From CAZFGK01 sp964518635 (GTDB taxonomy: Bacteria > Zixibacteria > MSB-5A5 > GN15 > FEB-12), in assembly GCA_964518635.1 (NCBI GenBank), contig CAZFGK010000005.1, forward strand, positions 66,548 to 130,547: 64,000 bases of DNA, written 5' to 3'. The notes beneath the pieces were generated by a model. It saw only the letters and a list, made by a program, of their open reading frames with translations, was not told the DNA's origin and did no database searches. Numbering within the stretch: position 1 is the stretch's first letter; each line of letters begins with the position of its first letter. The position numbers and the translations under genes are program-made. Below, one piece after another: positions 45,012-54,752 of the stretch.

Positions 45012-45062
45012 CGGCACTTTCAAGCTCCGGTTGCCGCCGCAGGTCGAAAGGTGCCGTTTTGT
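45012..45062 (+). terminator. Probable terminator after yqeY
   Basis: CGGCAC-TTTC (45012-45021) pairs with GAAA-G-GTGCCG (45046-45056, one bulge) around a GC-rich loop, and is followed by TTTTGTTT. Confidence 0.65.
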
Positions 45063-45108
45063 TTGCTGAGTGAAAAATGTGGATAACTTGAGATAAGGAG
45101 TATCTCAG

Positions 45109-45738
45109 ATGAACTGGATAGACATTGTGATTATAGTCCTCCTTCTGACGTCGATCATCATCGGCGCGAAGAAGGGGATGGTACGTGAGATTTCCGCCCT
45201 GCTGATCTTTCTTGCTGCCGGGATAACTTCCATCGCGACGATCGATCGTTTCGCTGCCTGGCTCAGTACCCAGATGGGGATGTCGTCGCTGATCTCGACG
45301 TTCTTCTCCTTCATGCTGCTGCTGGCGATCTCCTATGCGGCATTCAAGCTTGCCGGGATTCTTTTCTACAAGATCGCGTCGCTGAAAAGCATGGGAAAAC
45401 AGGATCAGATGGGTGGGGCACTGGTCGGCTTTGTTCGGGGATGGGTGGCGGTCGGTTTTCTGGTAATGCTCACCTTCCTTCTGCCGATGCCGGAGAAATT
45501 CTATACCGCTTTTGAGAAGTCCTTCATCGGACCGCTCGCTGCAAAGACTGTCCCGATGATCTACGAGAGCACAAGCTTGATCCATCCGAAAAGCCCGAGT
45601 TTCATTGACAAGATGCAGACCACGATTCTTGCTTCACAAGGGCCGCTGGACAACGGGAAGCAGGACGCCTACCGGGTTCTCTACCAGATGGAGCGTTTTT
45701 TCACCCTCAGTGGGGACAAAACCACAACCAAAACCTGA
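45109..45738 (+). CDS. cvpA: CvpA family membrane protein
   Basis: This 209-residue protein has four membrane segments in the first 125 residues. It opens with MNWIDIVIIVLLLTSIIIGAK, then KGMVREISALLIFLAAG, matching CvpA (colicin V production, DUF-type). A hydrophilic C-terminus follows. CvpA in other bacteria supports envelope integrity and toxin secretion. It precedes mutS2, a neighbourhood seen in many genomes. AAGGAG lies 10 bases before the ATG. Confidence 0.92.
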   Translation: MNWIDIVIIVLLLTSIIIGAKKGMVREISALLIFLAAGITSIATIDRFAAWLSTQMGMSSLISTFFSFMLLLAISYAAFKLAGILFYKIASLKSMGKQDQMGGALVGFVRGWVAVGFLVMLTFLLPMPEKFYTAFEKSFIGPLAAKTVPMIYESTSLIHPKSPSFIDKMQTTILASQGPLDNGKQDAYRVLYQMERFFTLSGDKTTTKT

Positions 45739-45786
45739 CGAAAAAGAAAATCTCACTTTTTAGCGGCCATCTCTGTCGAAGCGGGG

Positions 45787-48171
45787 ATGGCCGTAGTAGT
45801 TTTCAGTATGTACTCCGCACACGCACTTGAAAGTCTGGAATTCCCCAAAGTCGTCGCCATGGTGGTCGGGCAATCGCTGACCGCTGCGGGGAAACGTCGT
45901 GCGCAGGCGATTGTGCCTATACCAGATATCGCAGATCGTCGCAAACGCTTGGTCGAATCCCGCCAAATGTATGACATTCGCAGATTCGGGAATCCATTTC
46001 CTTTGGAGCGGATGGAGGAGATCCGACCAATTATCGACGAAGCGAAAGTTGTCGGGACGATGCTGGAGCCAATCGAGTGTCTGCAAATTTCACGGATGCA
46101 GAAACTCGTTCATTCACTGATTGATTACGAACCGGGGGGGGAGATCGGCTGGGAATCAGTGCATGAGTATATCGACATGTGCAAGAAGCTCCCGCGCATC
46201 GTACAGGCGGTCGATAAGGCGATCGACGCTGACGGACAGATCAAAGAGCACGCCAGCCCGGCACTGACTCGACTGCGAAGAGAGCTGCAGGAGAGTAAAT
46301 CGAAAGTGATTTCACAGTTAGAGCGTCAGATTTCCGCCTCTCGTTCAAAAGAGGGATGGCAGGATGATGTCGTCACGATGCGGAACGGTCGCTATGTCGT
46401 GCCGATTCCGACCAGTCGATATCGTGAGGGATCGGGGATTCTGCATGATCGAAGTCAATCCGGTCAGACGATGTTTGTCGAGCCATCGGATGCAGTTGAA
46501 CTGAATAATCGTCTGCAGCGGATTGAGCAGCAGATTCAGGAAGAGATTCATCGCATTCTGCTGGAAATCACCGAACTGATTCGCGAATCAGCATTTCAAC
46601 TTCTAGAGCATGAGAGAATCATCGCACATCTTGATCTTTTGCACTCTCTTGCCGGAGCGGCATTGATCTACCGCGGGGAGCAGTGTCAACTTTCTGAAGA
46701 TTCGTCGGTCGATCTGCGTGAGGCACGTCATCCGTTACTCGTGCATTCACTCGGTTTTGAGAAGGTGATTTCGAATTCGATTTCAGTTGGAGCGGATCGC
46801 CAGCTGGTAATTATCTCCGGTCCGAACACTGGCGGGAAGACCGTCGCGATGAAGACCATCGGGCTGCTAGCGGTGATGGGTTCTGCCGGAATGCTGATAC
46901 CAGCGAGGGATACCTCTACAGTTGGTGAATTCAGTCAGATTTTCGTCGACATCGGAGATGAGCAGTCGCTTGAACTTTCTCTGTCGACTTTTTCCTCTCA
47001 CATGGTGCATATCATTGAAGCGGTCAACGGGGCGGATGATCGTTCTCTCGTTTTGCTTGATGAAGTCGGTGTCGGGACCGACCCAAAAGAGGGGGCGGCA
47101 CTCGCGGAAGTGATCATTCTTGATCTTGCCCACAAAGGGGCGAAGGGGATAGTGACCACACACTATTCGCCACTGAAATCACTTCCAATGGAGCATGTGG
47201 AACTTGAGAATGCATCGATGGCATTCAACAAGGAGACTCTCGCGCCAAGCTATCGACTAGAAATCGGTATTCCGGGGTCGTCGTATGCAATCGAGATTGC
47301 TCGGCGACTGGGGCTGAAAAATGAACTGTGTGAAAAGGCGGCATCTCTGATTGGATCGGGGGAGCGTTCGGTCGATTTCCTGATTGATTCACTTCAGCGA
47401 GAGCTAGGTCAGCTGCGACAAGACCGTCAGTCACTTACTGAACGCCTAGGAAAAGCAACAGAGCTTGAATCATTCTATCGTACTCAGCTTGAAAAAGTGA
47501 CTCGCGAAACCGGCGAGATCAAAGAAAAGGCCCTCGCTGAGACCAGACAGTTGATTGATTCTACACGAAAAGAAGGGGAACGACTTGTTGCCGAGATTCG
47601 TACGAGTCAGGCCTCGCAGGAAAAAGTTCGTGAGCTCAAAGATCATCTCAAAGTGGTAGAAGCAAAATTAGCGAAGCTGAGCGAGACCAAAGCGAAGCCA
47701 AAGAAAAGTTCAATTACTTATTCTGTAGGCGATAAAGTGCGGGTCGATTCACTGGGACGTGACGGGGTAATCGAAGCCCTCCTCGGTGATGACAAGGCGC
47801 GTATTGCAATAGGAACGATGAGTTCAATCGTTGAGCTTCGTCAACTGAGTCCGGTCGGTGAACAGACGACAAATGTGCGTCGTGCTCGGAGTTCTCGGTC
47901 ATCTGATGCGAGTGATGACCGTGCCATGAGTCCGGAGATTCATCTGCGCGGGATGACGGTCGAAGAGGCGATGGAATCGCTGGAACGATATCTGGATCAG
48001 GCGGTTCTGGCGGGACTGACGCAGGTCTATGTCGTACATGGAAAAGGAACAGGGACGCTGCGAAAGCGTCTGACCGATTTTCTACGGAAACATCCCGAGA
48101 TCAAATCACTTCGACTAGGTGATTGGAACGAAGGAGGGGCGGGGGTTACTATTGCAACCCTGAAGTCATGA
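45787..48171 (+). CDS. mutS2: Endonuclease MutS2
   Basis: This 794-residue protein has an N-terminal MutS2 domain, the core ATPase with Walker A SGPNTGGKT (about 343-351) and Walker B LVLLDEVGVGTDP, and a coiled coil at about 520-640. The C-terminal Smr nuclease domain has HLRGMTVEEAME and VVHGKGTGTLRKRL. It lacks the mismatch-recognition domain of MutS1. MutS2 acts on recombination intermediates and, in some bacteria, on collided ribosomes. The stop overlaps the dnaG start (ATGA). An ATG at 45808 is an alternative start. Confidence 0.96.
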   Translation: MAVVVFSMYSAHALESLEFPKVVAMVVGQSLTAAGKRRAQAIVPIPDIADRRKRLVESRQMYDIRRFGNPFPLERMEEIRPIIDEAKVVGTMLEPIECLQISRMQKLVHSLIDYEPGGEIGWESVHEYIDMCKKLPRIVQAVDKAIDADGQIKEHASPALTRLRRELQESKSKVISQLERQISASRSKEGWQDDVVTMRNGRYVVPIPTSRYREGSGILHDRSQSGQTMFVEPSDAVELNNRLQRIEQQIQEEIHRILLEITELIRESAFQLLEHERIIAHLDLLHSLAGAALIYRGEQCQLSEDSSVDLREARHPLLVHSLGFEKVISNSISVGADRQLVIISGPNTGGKTVAMKTIGLLAVMGSAGMLIPARDTSTVGEFSQIFVDIGDEQSLELSLSTFSSHMVHIIEAVNGADDRSLVLLDEVGVGTDPKEGAALAEVIILDLAHKGAKGIVTTHYSPLKSLPMEHVELENASMAFNKETLAPSYRLEIGIPGSSYAIEIARRLGLKNELCEKAASLIGSGERSVDFLIDSLQRELGQLRQDRQSLTERLGKATELESFYRTQLEKVTRETGEIKEKALAETRQLIDSTRKEGERLVAEIRTSQASQEKVRELKDHLKVVEAKLAKLSETKAKPKKSSITYSVGDKVRVDSLGRDGVIEALLGDDKARIAIGTMSSIVELRQLSPVGEQTTNVRRARSSRSSDASDDRAMSPEIHLRGMTVEEAMESLERYLDQAVLAGLTQVYVVHGKGTGTLRKRLTDFLRKHPEIKSLRLGDWNEGGAGVTIATLKS

Positions 48172-49889
48172 TCCCGCAGGATGTCATCGAGCAGGTCAAG
48201 CAGCACAGCGACATCGCTGAGGTCGTTGGTTCGTATGTACGACTGAAAAAACGTGGGCGACATTTTGAAGGGCTTTGTCCCTTTCATACCGAAAAGACAC
48301 CGTCGTTTAAGGTTTCACCAGAACGTCAGACTTTTCATTGCTTCGGCTGCAGCAAGGGGGGGAATGTTTTCACGTTTCTTATGGAACATGAGCGGATGTC
48401 ATTTATTGAATCAGTGAGATATCTCGCTGACAAAGCAGGGATTGTCATCAGGGATAATTTCAAACCGGAAGCACGGGAGCTGAACGAACGGCTTCAGTTC
48501 GCGCATGAATGCGCGGTGGAATATTTCGAATCACTGCTGGTTCGGCCGGCATTTTCGTCGGTGCTCGATCAATATCTCCTGAAAACACGCGCCCTGTCTC
48601 GTGATACCATCGCTCATTTTCATGTCGGCGTCGCCGGAGAAGACTGGGATGGACTACTGAAGTTTTGTGCCGCAAAAGGAATTACCGCCGATGATCTTGT
48701 CATCGGTGGACTTGCGATTCGTGGTGACAAGGGGGTCTTCGACCGATTTCGCCTACGCCTCATGATCCCGATCTACTCCCTTTCATCAAAGCCAATTGCA
48801 TTTGGCGGACGGACACTCAAGAAAGGGGAACATATCAAATACATGAATTCCCCTGAGACGCCGCTCTACTCAAAGGGGAATCTTCTCTACGGACTTGATC
48901 AAAGTCGTGAGGCAATTCGTGCAAAGAATCAGGCGATTATCGTCGAGGGGTATTTCGATCTGATGTCACTCTGGCAAGTTGGGGTCCAGAATGTCGTGGC
49001 GAGTTCAGGGACGGCATTCACTGCAACGCAGGCACGACTGCTTGCTCGATTCGCGGATGAAGTCATTCTCTTTTTTGATGCCGATCAGGCCGGTCAGGCG
49101 GCAGTAGTGCGCTCGGTGCAGGTGCTCTATGATGCCGGCCTCAACGTGAAAGTCGCATCAGCTCCGAAAGGGGATGACCCGGATTCTGTAGCGAGGAAGT
49201 CAGGGAGTGACGGGATCGAAAAAATCATTTCGGCATCTCGCGAATATTTGTCATTTCGTCTTGATCAAGTCGGTGCCTCCGTTCGAGAGATCAAGATTCG
49301 TGAGCAGCTCGTTCGGGAGTTTCGAACTATCGGGCAGGGGATCACTGATCCGACACGAAGGATTATCCTCTATCAGTCAGCAGCAGACTCATTGAATGTC
49401 CCGCTTCTGCTTTTTACAGAGGGAGGGATCATTTCCGAGCAAACCCGATTGACGCCGAAATTGAACAAGCCGCCAGCAGTGGAGCGTGATTTGATCTCAC
49501 TGTTGCTCTCAGATTCCCACCTGATCAGTTCGGTTCATGAGCAGATTGCCATAGCAGATTTTGAACATCTCGGCCTCGGACGGCTCTATGGTGCTCTCTT
49601 GCAACAGTATCGAGATATCGGCTCGGTTGATCCAGCAAGTTTGGTGCAAAGATTGGCTGACGATGAGTCGATATCCTTGCTAACCGGCCTGACGGGGATG
49701 GAATGGGATACTTCACTTACTCAGGAGCAGATGGTGCTTCTTCTTGGCGAGATGAAATCTCGTCAGCAGCGACGAATACGAGAGCAGTTGAAGATTGAAC
49801 TGGCCGACGCAGAAGCGCATGGTAACAACGAACTCGCTCGTGAATTAACCCGAGCGTTGGAGCAGCACGGATTACGACATGCTTCTTAG
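48168..49889 (+). CDS. dnaG: DNA primase
   Basis: With the ATG that overlaps the mutS2 stop, the product is 573 residues. The CHC2 zinc finger shows CPFHTEKTPSF and HCFGCSKGG. The catalytic core has YMNSPETPLYSKG, the TOPRIM motifs VEGYFDLMSL and FFDADQAGQAA, and a helical C-terminal domain that would bind the replicative helicase. It makes RNA primers at the fork. The frame extends 15 residues upstream inside mutS2, but the coupled ATG is the better start. Confidence 0.96.
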   Translation: MIPQDVIEQVKQHSDIAEVVGSYVRLKKRGRHFEGLCPFHTEKTPSFKVSPERQTFHCFGCSKGGNVFTFLMEHERMSFIESVRYLADKAGIVIRDNFKPEARELNERLQFAHECAVEYFESLLVRPAFSSVLDQYLLKTRALSRDTIAHFHVGVAGEDWDGLLKFCAAKGITADDLVIGGLAIRGDKGVFDRFRLRLMIPIYSLSSKPIAFGGRTLKKGEHIKYMNSPETPLYSKGNLLYGLDQSREAIRAKNQAIIVEGYFDLMSLWQVGVQNVVASSGTAFTATQARLLARFADEVILFFDADQAGQAAVVRSVQVLYDAGLNVKVASAPKGDDPDSVARKSGSDGIEKIISASREYLSFRLDQVGASVREIKIREQLVREFRTIGQGITDPTRRIILYQSAADSLNVPLLLFTEGGIISEQTRLTPKLNKPPAVERDLISLLLSDSHLISSVHEQIAIADFEHLGLGRLYGALLQQYRDIGSVDPASLVQRLADDESISLLTGLTGMEWDTSLTQEQMVLLLGEMKSRQQRRIREQLKIELADAEAHGNNELARELTRALEQHGLRHAS

Positions 49890-51558
49890 TCTGAAAATAA
49901 GAAATCTCGCGCTGGTCGATTTCGTAGAGATCGATTTCCAGCGAGGACTCAATGTGCTTACAGGCGAAACCGGCGCAGGAAAATCGGTTGTTGTCTCAGC
50001 CCTGTCCCTTGTGCTCGGTGAACGGGCTGATCGGGATGCAATCAGGCACGGCGAAATGCAGGCATCGGTAGAGGCACTCTTTGGTCTTGAGAATCTTCCT
50101 GCAGCGATGAAAAAAGAATGGGCTGATCTTGCACCGGATGGACAGGTGCTTATTCAGAGAGAAGTTCTCCGTGATGGAAATTCACGGGTACGTGCCAATG
50201 GGGCACTTATTCCACTGGCACGTCTACGCGAACTCATGTCCCCGATGGCTGAGATTCTCGGGCAACATGCCAATCAGGCCCTGCTCAGCGAATCGAATCA
50301 TCTTTCGTTCCTCGACAAGTTTGCCGGCGTAGAAACCCTCCGGGATGAACTTGCCAGCGCCTATCATGAATGGGAACGGACCAGAGAACAACTTCAGGCA
50401 AAACAAAATCAGATCGCGACCGCGTCAAGAGATATTGAGCTGCAAAACTTGCAGCGCAAAGAGATTGAAGATGCCAATATAGTCATCGGTGAAGAGGAAC
50501 GACTCAAGAACGAACAGAAAGTGATCGAGTCTGCCCGTCAACTTCTTGCCATCAGCAATGGAGTCGCGCAGCAACTCGATACGGGAGATCAATCAATCCT
50601 CGAACAGCTACGCATCGCGCGCAGGGAGCTCGATAAAGCCGCCGCGATTGATGACTATCTGGTTGGCTCGTCCAAACAGCTTGCTGAGGCTTTTTATCTG
50701 CTGGATGATATTCGAAGTTCACTTGAGCAGTATGCTGCCGGACTGGAGGATAATCCGATGCGGCTGGATGAAATCCACCAGCGCTTGGATGATATCTATC
50801 GCCTCAAGAAGAAATATGGTGGTAGTGAAGCCACGATACTGGAGCATCTCGCCGGGTTGCGCCGCCAGCTGGATGACTCCCCCGACAACAATAAAGTCAT
50901 CGCATATCTTTCTTCGGAAGTAATCAGATGCAAGAAACGATATCTAGATATTGCATTGAAACTGACCGACCTGCGAACTAAAGCTGCGGAATACTTCCAG
51001 AAACTGGTGATCAAGGAACTAGCCGCACTGGCAATTGATTCGGCGCAGTTTTACGTCGAATTTATTTACGAAGAGTCGACCGATGGGGTTGAGTTCAAGG
51101 GGAAGCAGATTCGACCACACCCACACGGATTGGAATCGGTTCGCTTTCTCTTCTCTGCGAATGCCGGAGAGCCGCTCAAATCGATGGTCAAGACCGCATC
51201 CGGCGGCGAACTTTCCCGATTGCTCCTTGCCATCAAAGGGGCAGAGCGGAAGAATAATCAGATATCGTCAGGGATTCTGGTCTTCGATGAAATCGATTCC
51301 GGAATTGGCGGAAAGACCGGCGCGGAATTAGGGAAACGCCTCGCCCAGCTATCGGAAAATGGGCAAGTACTCGTGATCACGCACCTGCATCAGATCGCCC
51401 GTCTGGCTGATAGCCACTATGTTGTCAAGAAAGTGCGTGGCCCTGAAGGGCGCGCGATTATCTCAGTCAAACAGCTTGATGGATTCGGAGTCCAGCAAGA
51501 GCTTGAACGGATGCTCGCGCTCCCGGAACCAAATCGCCGATCCAGCGCGCGTTCGTAG
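49879..51558 (+). CDS. recN: DNA repair protein RecN
   Basis: This 559-residue SMC-like ATPase has Walker A TGETGAGKSVV (about 29-39), two coiled-coil arms, the signature TASGGELSRLLLAIKG, and Walker B VFDEIDSGIGG. RecN helps align broken DNA ends for recombinational repair. The start overlaps the dnaG stop by 11 bases, so mutS2, dnaG and recN form one coupled unit. Confidence 0.96.
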   Translation: MLLSLKIRNLALVDFVEIDFQRGLNVLTGETGAGKSVVVSALSLVLGERADRDAIRHGEMQASVEALFGLENLPAAMKKEWADLAPDGQVLIQREVLRDGNSRVRANGALIPLARLRELMSPMAEILGQHANQALLSESNHLSFLDKFAGVETLRDELASAYHEWERTREQLQAKQNQIATASRDIELQNLQRKEIEDANIVIGEEERLKNEQKVIESARQLLAISNGVAQQLDTGDQSILEQLRIARRELDKAAAIDDYLVGSSKQLAEAFYLLDDIRSSLEQYAAGLEDNPMRLDEIHQRLDDIYRLKKKYGGSEATILEHLAGLRRQLDDSPDNNKVIAYLSSEVIRCKKRYLDIALKLTDLRTKAAEYFQKLVIKELAALAIDSAQFYVEFIYEESTDGVEFKGKQIRPHPHGLESVRFLFSANAGEPLKSMVKTASGGELSRLLLAIKGAERKNNQISSGILVFDEIDSGIGGKTGAELGKRLAQLSENGQVLVITHLHQIARLADSHYVVKKVRGPEGRAIISVKQLDGFGVQQELERMLALPEPNRRSSARS

Positions 51559-51564
51559 CTCCCG

Positions 51565-52560
51565 CTACTGTTTCAAAATCCTCGCGAGCATCTCCTTGTC
51601 ATCGGCAATCAACCCCGCCTTGACACAACGTCCGACTAATTCACGCCAGATCGGGTCTTGTTTGAAAACTCTCGCAAAGACCGGCATCGCTGCATCGTTC
51701 TGTTTTTGATCGAGTAGAGAGACCGCATACCAGAATCCGATCTCCGGATTCTCCGGCTGCATCGACTGTGCTTTTCCGTATGCCCAGGCAGCAGAATCGA
51801 GCTTCTTTGCGACAATGAAATTATCCCCCTGATTCATGTAGTCATACGTTTTAGTGACATTGAGTAATCGTCGAAGCTCGATCAACGGTTCGGGAGAATC
51901 ATCCACTCGAATATCAATCACTCGTTCAGTCCAGGCCTGTCCTGTTTTCTTTGGAGAGGTCACTGCAAGCGCGGCTGATTGCCTGCCACGGATATCTCCC
52001 CCCTCTGCCTGAGCCGCTTCGAGGGCGGCCATCATTCGCTCCGCCAAATCCCCCTTCGTCGATTCAAATGCCTTCGCCATCGCATCCCAGACGGTGTTTT
52101 TGAGCATCAGATTGGCCTGCACACTGAAGTGATGCCCCACACGATGCCCGGCTTCTGCGATACATTTGTCACCGGTGTGTGCGACGACACGCCCCTGATG
52201 GTCGATCATGGCGACCTGACGGACGGCATTGTTGCTATCTGAAGCGAGAAGCCCTTTGAGGGCATCCGAAGCACTTTTCCCGTTTCTCATCAGGTCGAGT
52301 CCAAGTGGACCGTACGAGAAGTCTACCAATGACTGAGTTGCGACGGCGCCGACCTCCGGTTCTACCCAGATGACGTCCGCCACTCGAAACCAGTGTGACT
52401 GTACCGCCGCTCCGAACTGTCCGGTGACGGAATCATGGGCGATAATCGAATAGGTGTGTACCATCGGTTCACGGGCTGAGGTTTTCCCGCTGATTGTCAT
52501 TACAGAGAGACAGACCATGATCAGGGGGAGTAAGAGGTATATAGGTCGGATTCGAATCAT
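51565..52560 (-). CDS. DUF1028 family secreted protein
   Basis: This 331-residue protein has a signal peptide (YLLLPLIMVCLSVMTISGKTSA). The DUF1028 domain, an Ntn-hydrolase-like fold, starts at HTYSIIAHDSVTGQFGAAVQS and includes VGAVATQSLVDFSYGPLGLDLM. The C-terminal 100 residues look helical, with TPR-like character (AWAYGKAQSMQPENPEIGFWYAVSLLD). The family is widespread, with unproven activity. It runs opposite to its neighbours, six bases from recN's stop. Confidence 0.88.
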   Translation of the reverse strand: MIRIRPIYLLLPLIMVCLSVMTISGKTSAREPMVHTYSIIAHDSVTGQFGAAVQSHWFRVADVIWVEPEVGAVATQSLVDFSYGPLGLDLMRNGKSASDALKGLLASDSNNAVRQVAMIDHQGRVVAHTGDKCIAEAGHRVGHHFSVQANLMLKNTVWDAMAKAFESTKGDLAERMMAALEAAQAEGGDIRGRQSAALAVTSPKKTGQAWTERVIDIRVDDSPEPLIELRRLLNVTKTYDYMNQGDNFIVAKKLDSAAWAYGKAQSMQPENPEIGFWYAVSLLDQKQNDAAMPVFARVFKQDPIWRELVGRCVKAGLIADDKEMLARILKQ

Positions 52561-52562
52561 GA

Positions 52563-52601
52563 ATAGTTCTCCTTGAGCAAAGGAGTCTGCTCAGGAACTA
52601 T
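52563..52601. promoter_or_regulatory. Imperfect inverted repeat upstream of DUF1028 gene
   Basis: ATAGTTC...TGAGC (52563-52578) faces GCTCA-GGAACTAT (52589-52601) just upstream of the minus-strand start. It could be a leader hairpin or operator; this is weak evidence. Confidence 0.3.
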
Positions 52602-52753
52602 ACGCATGGCAATATTCAACTCATAGCCTCAAGCTCCTCTCTTAGGAGCAGAAATCGGTGACTTGCCTCTTGGAAACAACCTGCCTAGATTCCAATTCTC
52701 CCTGATATGCGGGGGACTGAAACATGACACGAACGATTCGATGAGGAGTAGGC

Positions 52754-53503
52754 ATGTCCGGCCATTCTAAATGGGCGACGATTAAGCGGAAAAAAGGGAA
52801 ACTTGATGCCGAGCGGGGGAAGGTCTTTACCCGATTGATCAAGGAACTGACGGTTGCTGCCCGTGACGGCGGTGGAGACCCGGACGGAAATCCGCGTTTG
52901 CGAACAGCCATTGCTGCCGCCAAAGCAGCCAACATGCCGCAAGACAATATCAAGAGAGCGATTCTCAAAGGGACCGGGCAGTTGCCGGGGGTGATTTACG
53001 AATCCCTGACCTACGAGGGGTATGGCCCGGCTGGTGTTGCCGTCTATCTTGAAGCCATGACCGACAACAAGAATCGTACGGTCGCCGAAGTGCGGCACAT
53101 ATTTGCTAAGTACGGCGGATCGCTAGGGACCAACGGTTCGGTTGCGTGGATGTTTGAAAAGAAGGCGGTTTTTGTAATAGACGGCACCGGTCTGGATGAA
53201 GGGAACGTCCTCGAGATCGCGATGGATAACGGTGCCGAAGATTTCAAGAGTTCCGACGGGATCTTTGAAATTATCACCGACCCCAAGGATGTCGATACGA
53301 TGCGTCTTGCCCTCGAGGCGAAAAAAATACCGATCTCCTCCGGCGAAGTGACCATGCTCGCCAAGAATCAGGTGAAAGTCTCAACCGAGTCGGAAGCAAA
53401 TTCGGTCATGAAGATGATGGACCTGCTCGAAGAGGCGGATGATGTCCAGAAAGTCTACGCCAATTTTGATATCGACGCCGAAATCATGGAGAAGCTGGAG
53501 TAG
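52754..53503 (+). CDS. yebC: YebC/PmpR family regulator (TACO1-like)
   Basis: This 249-residue protein has the N-terminal signature MSGHSKWATIKRKKG and the further motif ARDGGGDPDGNPRLRTAI. AAKAANMPQDNIKRAI and TNGSVAWMFEKKAVF complete the family pattern. YebC proteins act as transcription regulators and, in recent work, as factors for ribosome passage through proline stretches. Placement just before ruvCAB is common. Confidence 0.96.
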   Translation: MSGHSKWATIKRKKGKLDAERGKVFTRLIKELTVAARDGGGDPDGNPRLRTAIAAAKAANMPQDNIKRAILKGTGQLPGVIYESLTYEGYGPAGVAVYLEAMTDNKNRTVAEVRHIFAKYGGSLGTNGSVAWMFEKKAVFVIDGTGLDEGNVLEIAMDNGAEDFKSSDGIFEIITDPKDVDTMRLALEAKKIPISSGEVTMLAKNQVKVSTESEANSVMKMMDLLEEADDVQKVYANFDIDAEIMEKLE

Positions 53504-53549
53504 AGAGGGCACAATCTAGCTCACCAGCACTATCACATTCTTTGCAAGC

Positions 53550-53573
53550 AGGGGGATTTCATCCCCCTTTTTG
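53550..53573 (+). terminator. Rho-independent terminator between yebC and ruvC
   Basis: An 8-bp perfect stem (AGGGGGAT/ATCCCCCT, loop TTC, 53550-53568) is followed by TTTTTG. Confidence 0.85.
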
Positions 53574-53607
53574 TTGGTCAATTCTGTCTCGTGTACTAGA
53601 ATCTTTC

Positions 53608-54111
53608 ATGCGTATCCTTGGCATCGATCCCGGTCTTCATATCACTGGCTATGGCCTCGTTGAAACAGAGAAATCTGGTCATCGATTAATCGAAGCCGGG
53701 GTGATTCGTACCGATGAGAAACTCTCTCTGGCGAGTCGTCTGGTGCAGCTTTCCACTGACATGGAAGAACTCCTCCGCGTCCACAGTCCTGATACCGTCG
53801 CTGTAGAAGACCTGTATGCCCACTACGACCATCCCCGGACAGCGATCATCATGGGGCATGCGCGGGGGGCGATTTTGACTTCCATCGCGCGGGCATCCAT
53901 ACCGGTTGCAACCTATGCCGCGACGAATATCAAGAAATCTCTGATCGGGAATGGGCGGGCATCCAAGGCGCAGATTCAGCAGATGATTCAGGTCGTATTC
54001 GGGCTTCGCACACTCCCTGAACCCGCTGATGCAGCGGATGCCCTCGCGGTGGCACTCTGTCATGCCCGTTGTGGGAATCATGAACTGATCGATCAGGTCG
54101 TGGCGAGATGA
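53608..54111 (+). CDS. ruvC: Holliday junction resolvase RuvC
   Basis: The ATG at 53608 gives 167 residues, the usual length; the longer frame from 53542 runs through the terminator. Catalytic acidic residues appear in GIDPGLHITGYG, in VAVEDLYAH, and in PADAADALAVALCHA. It cleaves Holliday junctions in complex with RuvAB. The stop overlaps the ruvA start (ATGA). Confidence 0.96.
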   Translation: MRILGIDPGLHITGYGLVETEKSGHRLIEAGVIRTDEKLSLASRLVQLSTDMEELLRVHSPDTVAVEDLYAHYDHPRTAIIMGHARGAILTSIARASIPVATYAATNIKKSLIGNGRASKAQIQQMIQVVFGLRTLPEPADAADALAVALCHARCGNHELIDQVVAR

Positions 54112-54743
54112 TCACTCGTATCGCCGGACACCTGTCTGAGTTGACCGATTCGAGTGCGTCACTTGAAGTCGGTGGCATCACCTATGAACTGGCTCTTCCG
54201 AGCGGCCTTCTTCTTAAACTTCGCACTTCTGGCGCGACTGGACAGCAGATAACGTTTCACACTATGTATTACATTGAGTCCGGCGATAAACGGGCCGCAC
54301 TTTTTCCGCGGCTGGTCGGATTTGATAATCCGATCGATCGGGAGTTTTTTCAGGTCATCACTTCGGTGCAGGGTATGGGGGTCCGCAAAGCACTTAAATC
54401 ACTCACGCTTTCCACGGCTGAAATTGCCTCCGCCATTGAACTGAAGCAGTCGAGTCGATTGGCGACCTTGCCGGGAATCGGCAAGAAGATGGCTGAGAGA
54501 ATCATCACTGAGCTTCATGGGAAAGCTGCTAAGTTCGCATTATCCAAAACGGCACCGTCGTTGGTTGCCGACGTTCAGGTAACTCCGAGAGTTCGGGATG
54601 ATGTGCTTCTCGTCCTTGAGCAATTGCAATATGGGCGGGTGGAGGCGGAAGCTATGATTGACGACGCCCTCTCTTCCGGTATACCCTTACAGGATGTCGA
54701 ATCATTTTTGCAGGAACTTTTCAAGCGAAGTCAGCGGCGGTAG
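54108..54743 (+). CDS. ruvA: Holliday junction branch-migration protein RuvA
   Basis: This 211-residue protein has an N-terminal OB-fold (MITRIAGHLSELTDS), a central pair of helix-hairpin-helix motifs (VQGMGVRKAL and LPGIGKKMAERII), and a small RuvB-binding C-terminal domain (VRDDVLLVLEQLQYG). The tetramer binds the junction. It is coupled with ruvC, and ruvB follows after nine bases. Confidence 0.96.
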   Translation: MITRIAGHLSELTDSSASLEVGGITYELALPSGLLLKLRTSGATGQQITFHTMYYIESGDKRAALFPRLVGFDNPIDREFFQVITSVQGMGVRKALKSLTLSTAEIASAIELKQSSRLATLPGIGKKMAERIITELHGKAAKFALSKTAPSLVADVQVTPRVRDDVLLVLEQLQYGRVEAEAMIDDALSSGIPLQDVESFLQELFKRSQRR

Positions 54744-54752
54744 GAGAAGCAC

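Noticed and set aside
44770..45585. Long minus-strand frame (271 codons) across yqeY and cvpA
   Set aside because: It lies antisense to two well-recognised genes, its product is low-complexity and His/Arg-rich with no motif, and it has no ribosome binding site.
52633..52649. Hairpin GCTCCT-CTCTT-AGGAGC as a terminator
   Set aside because: A stem of only six pairs without a following T-run on either strand.
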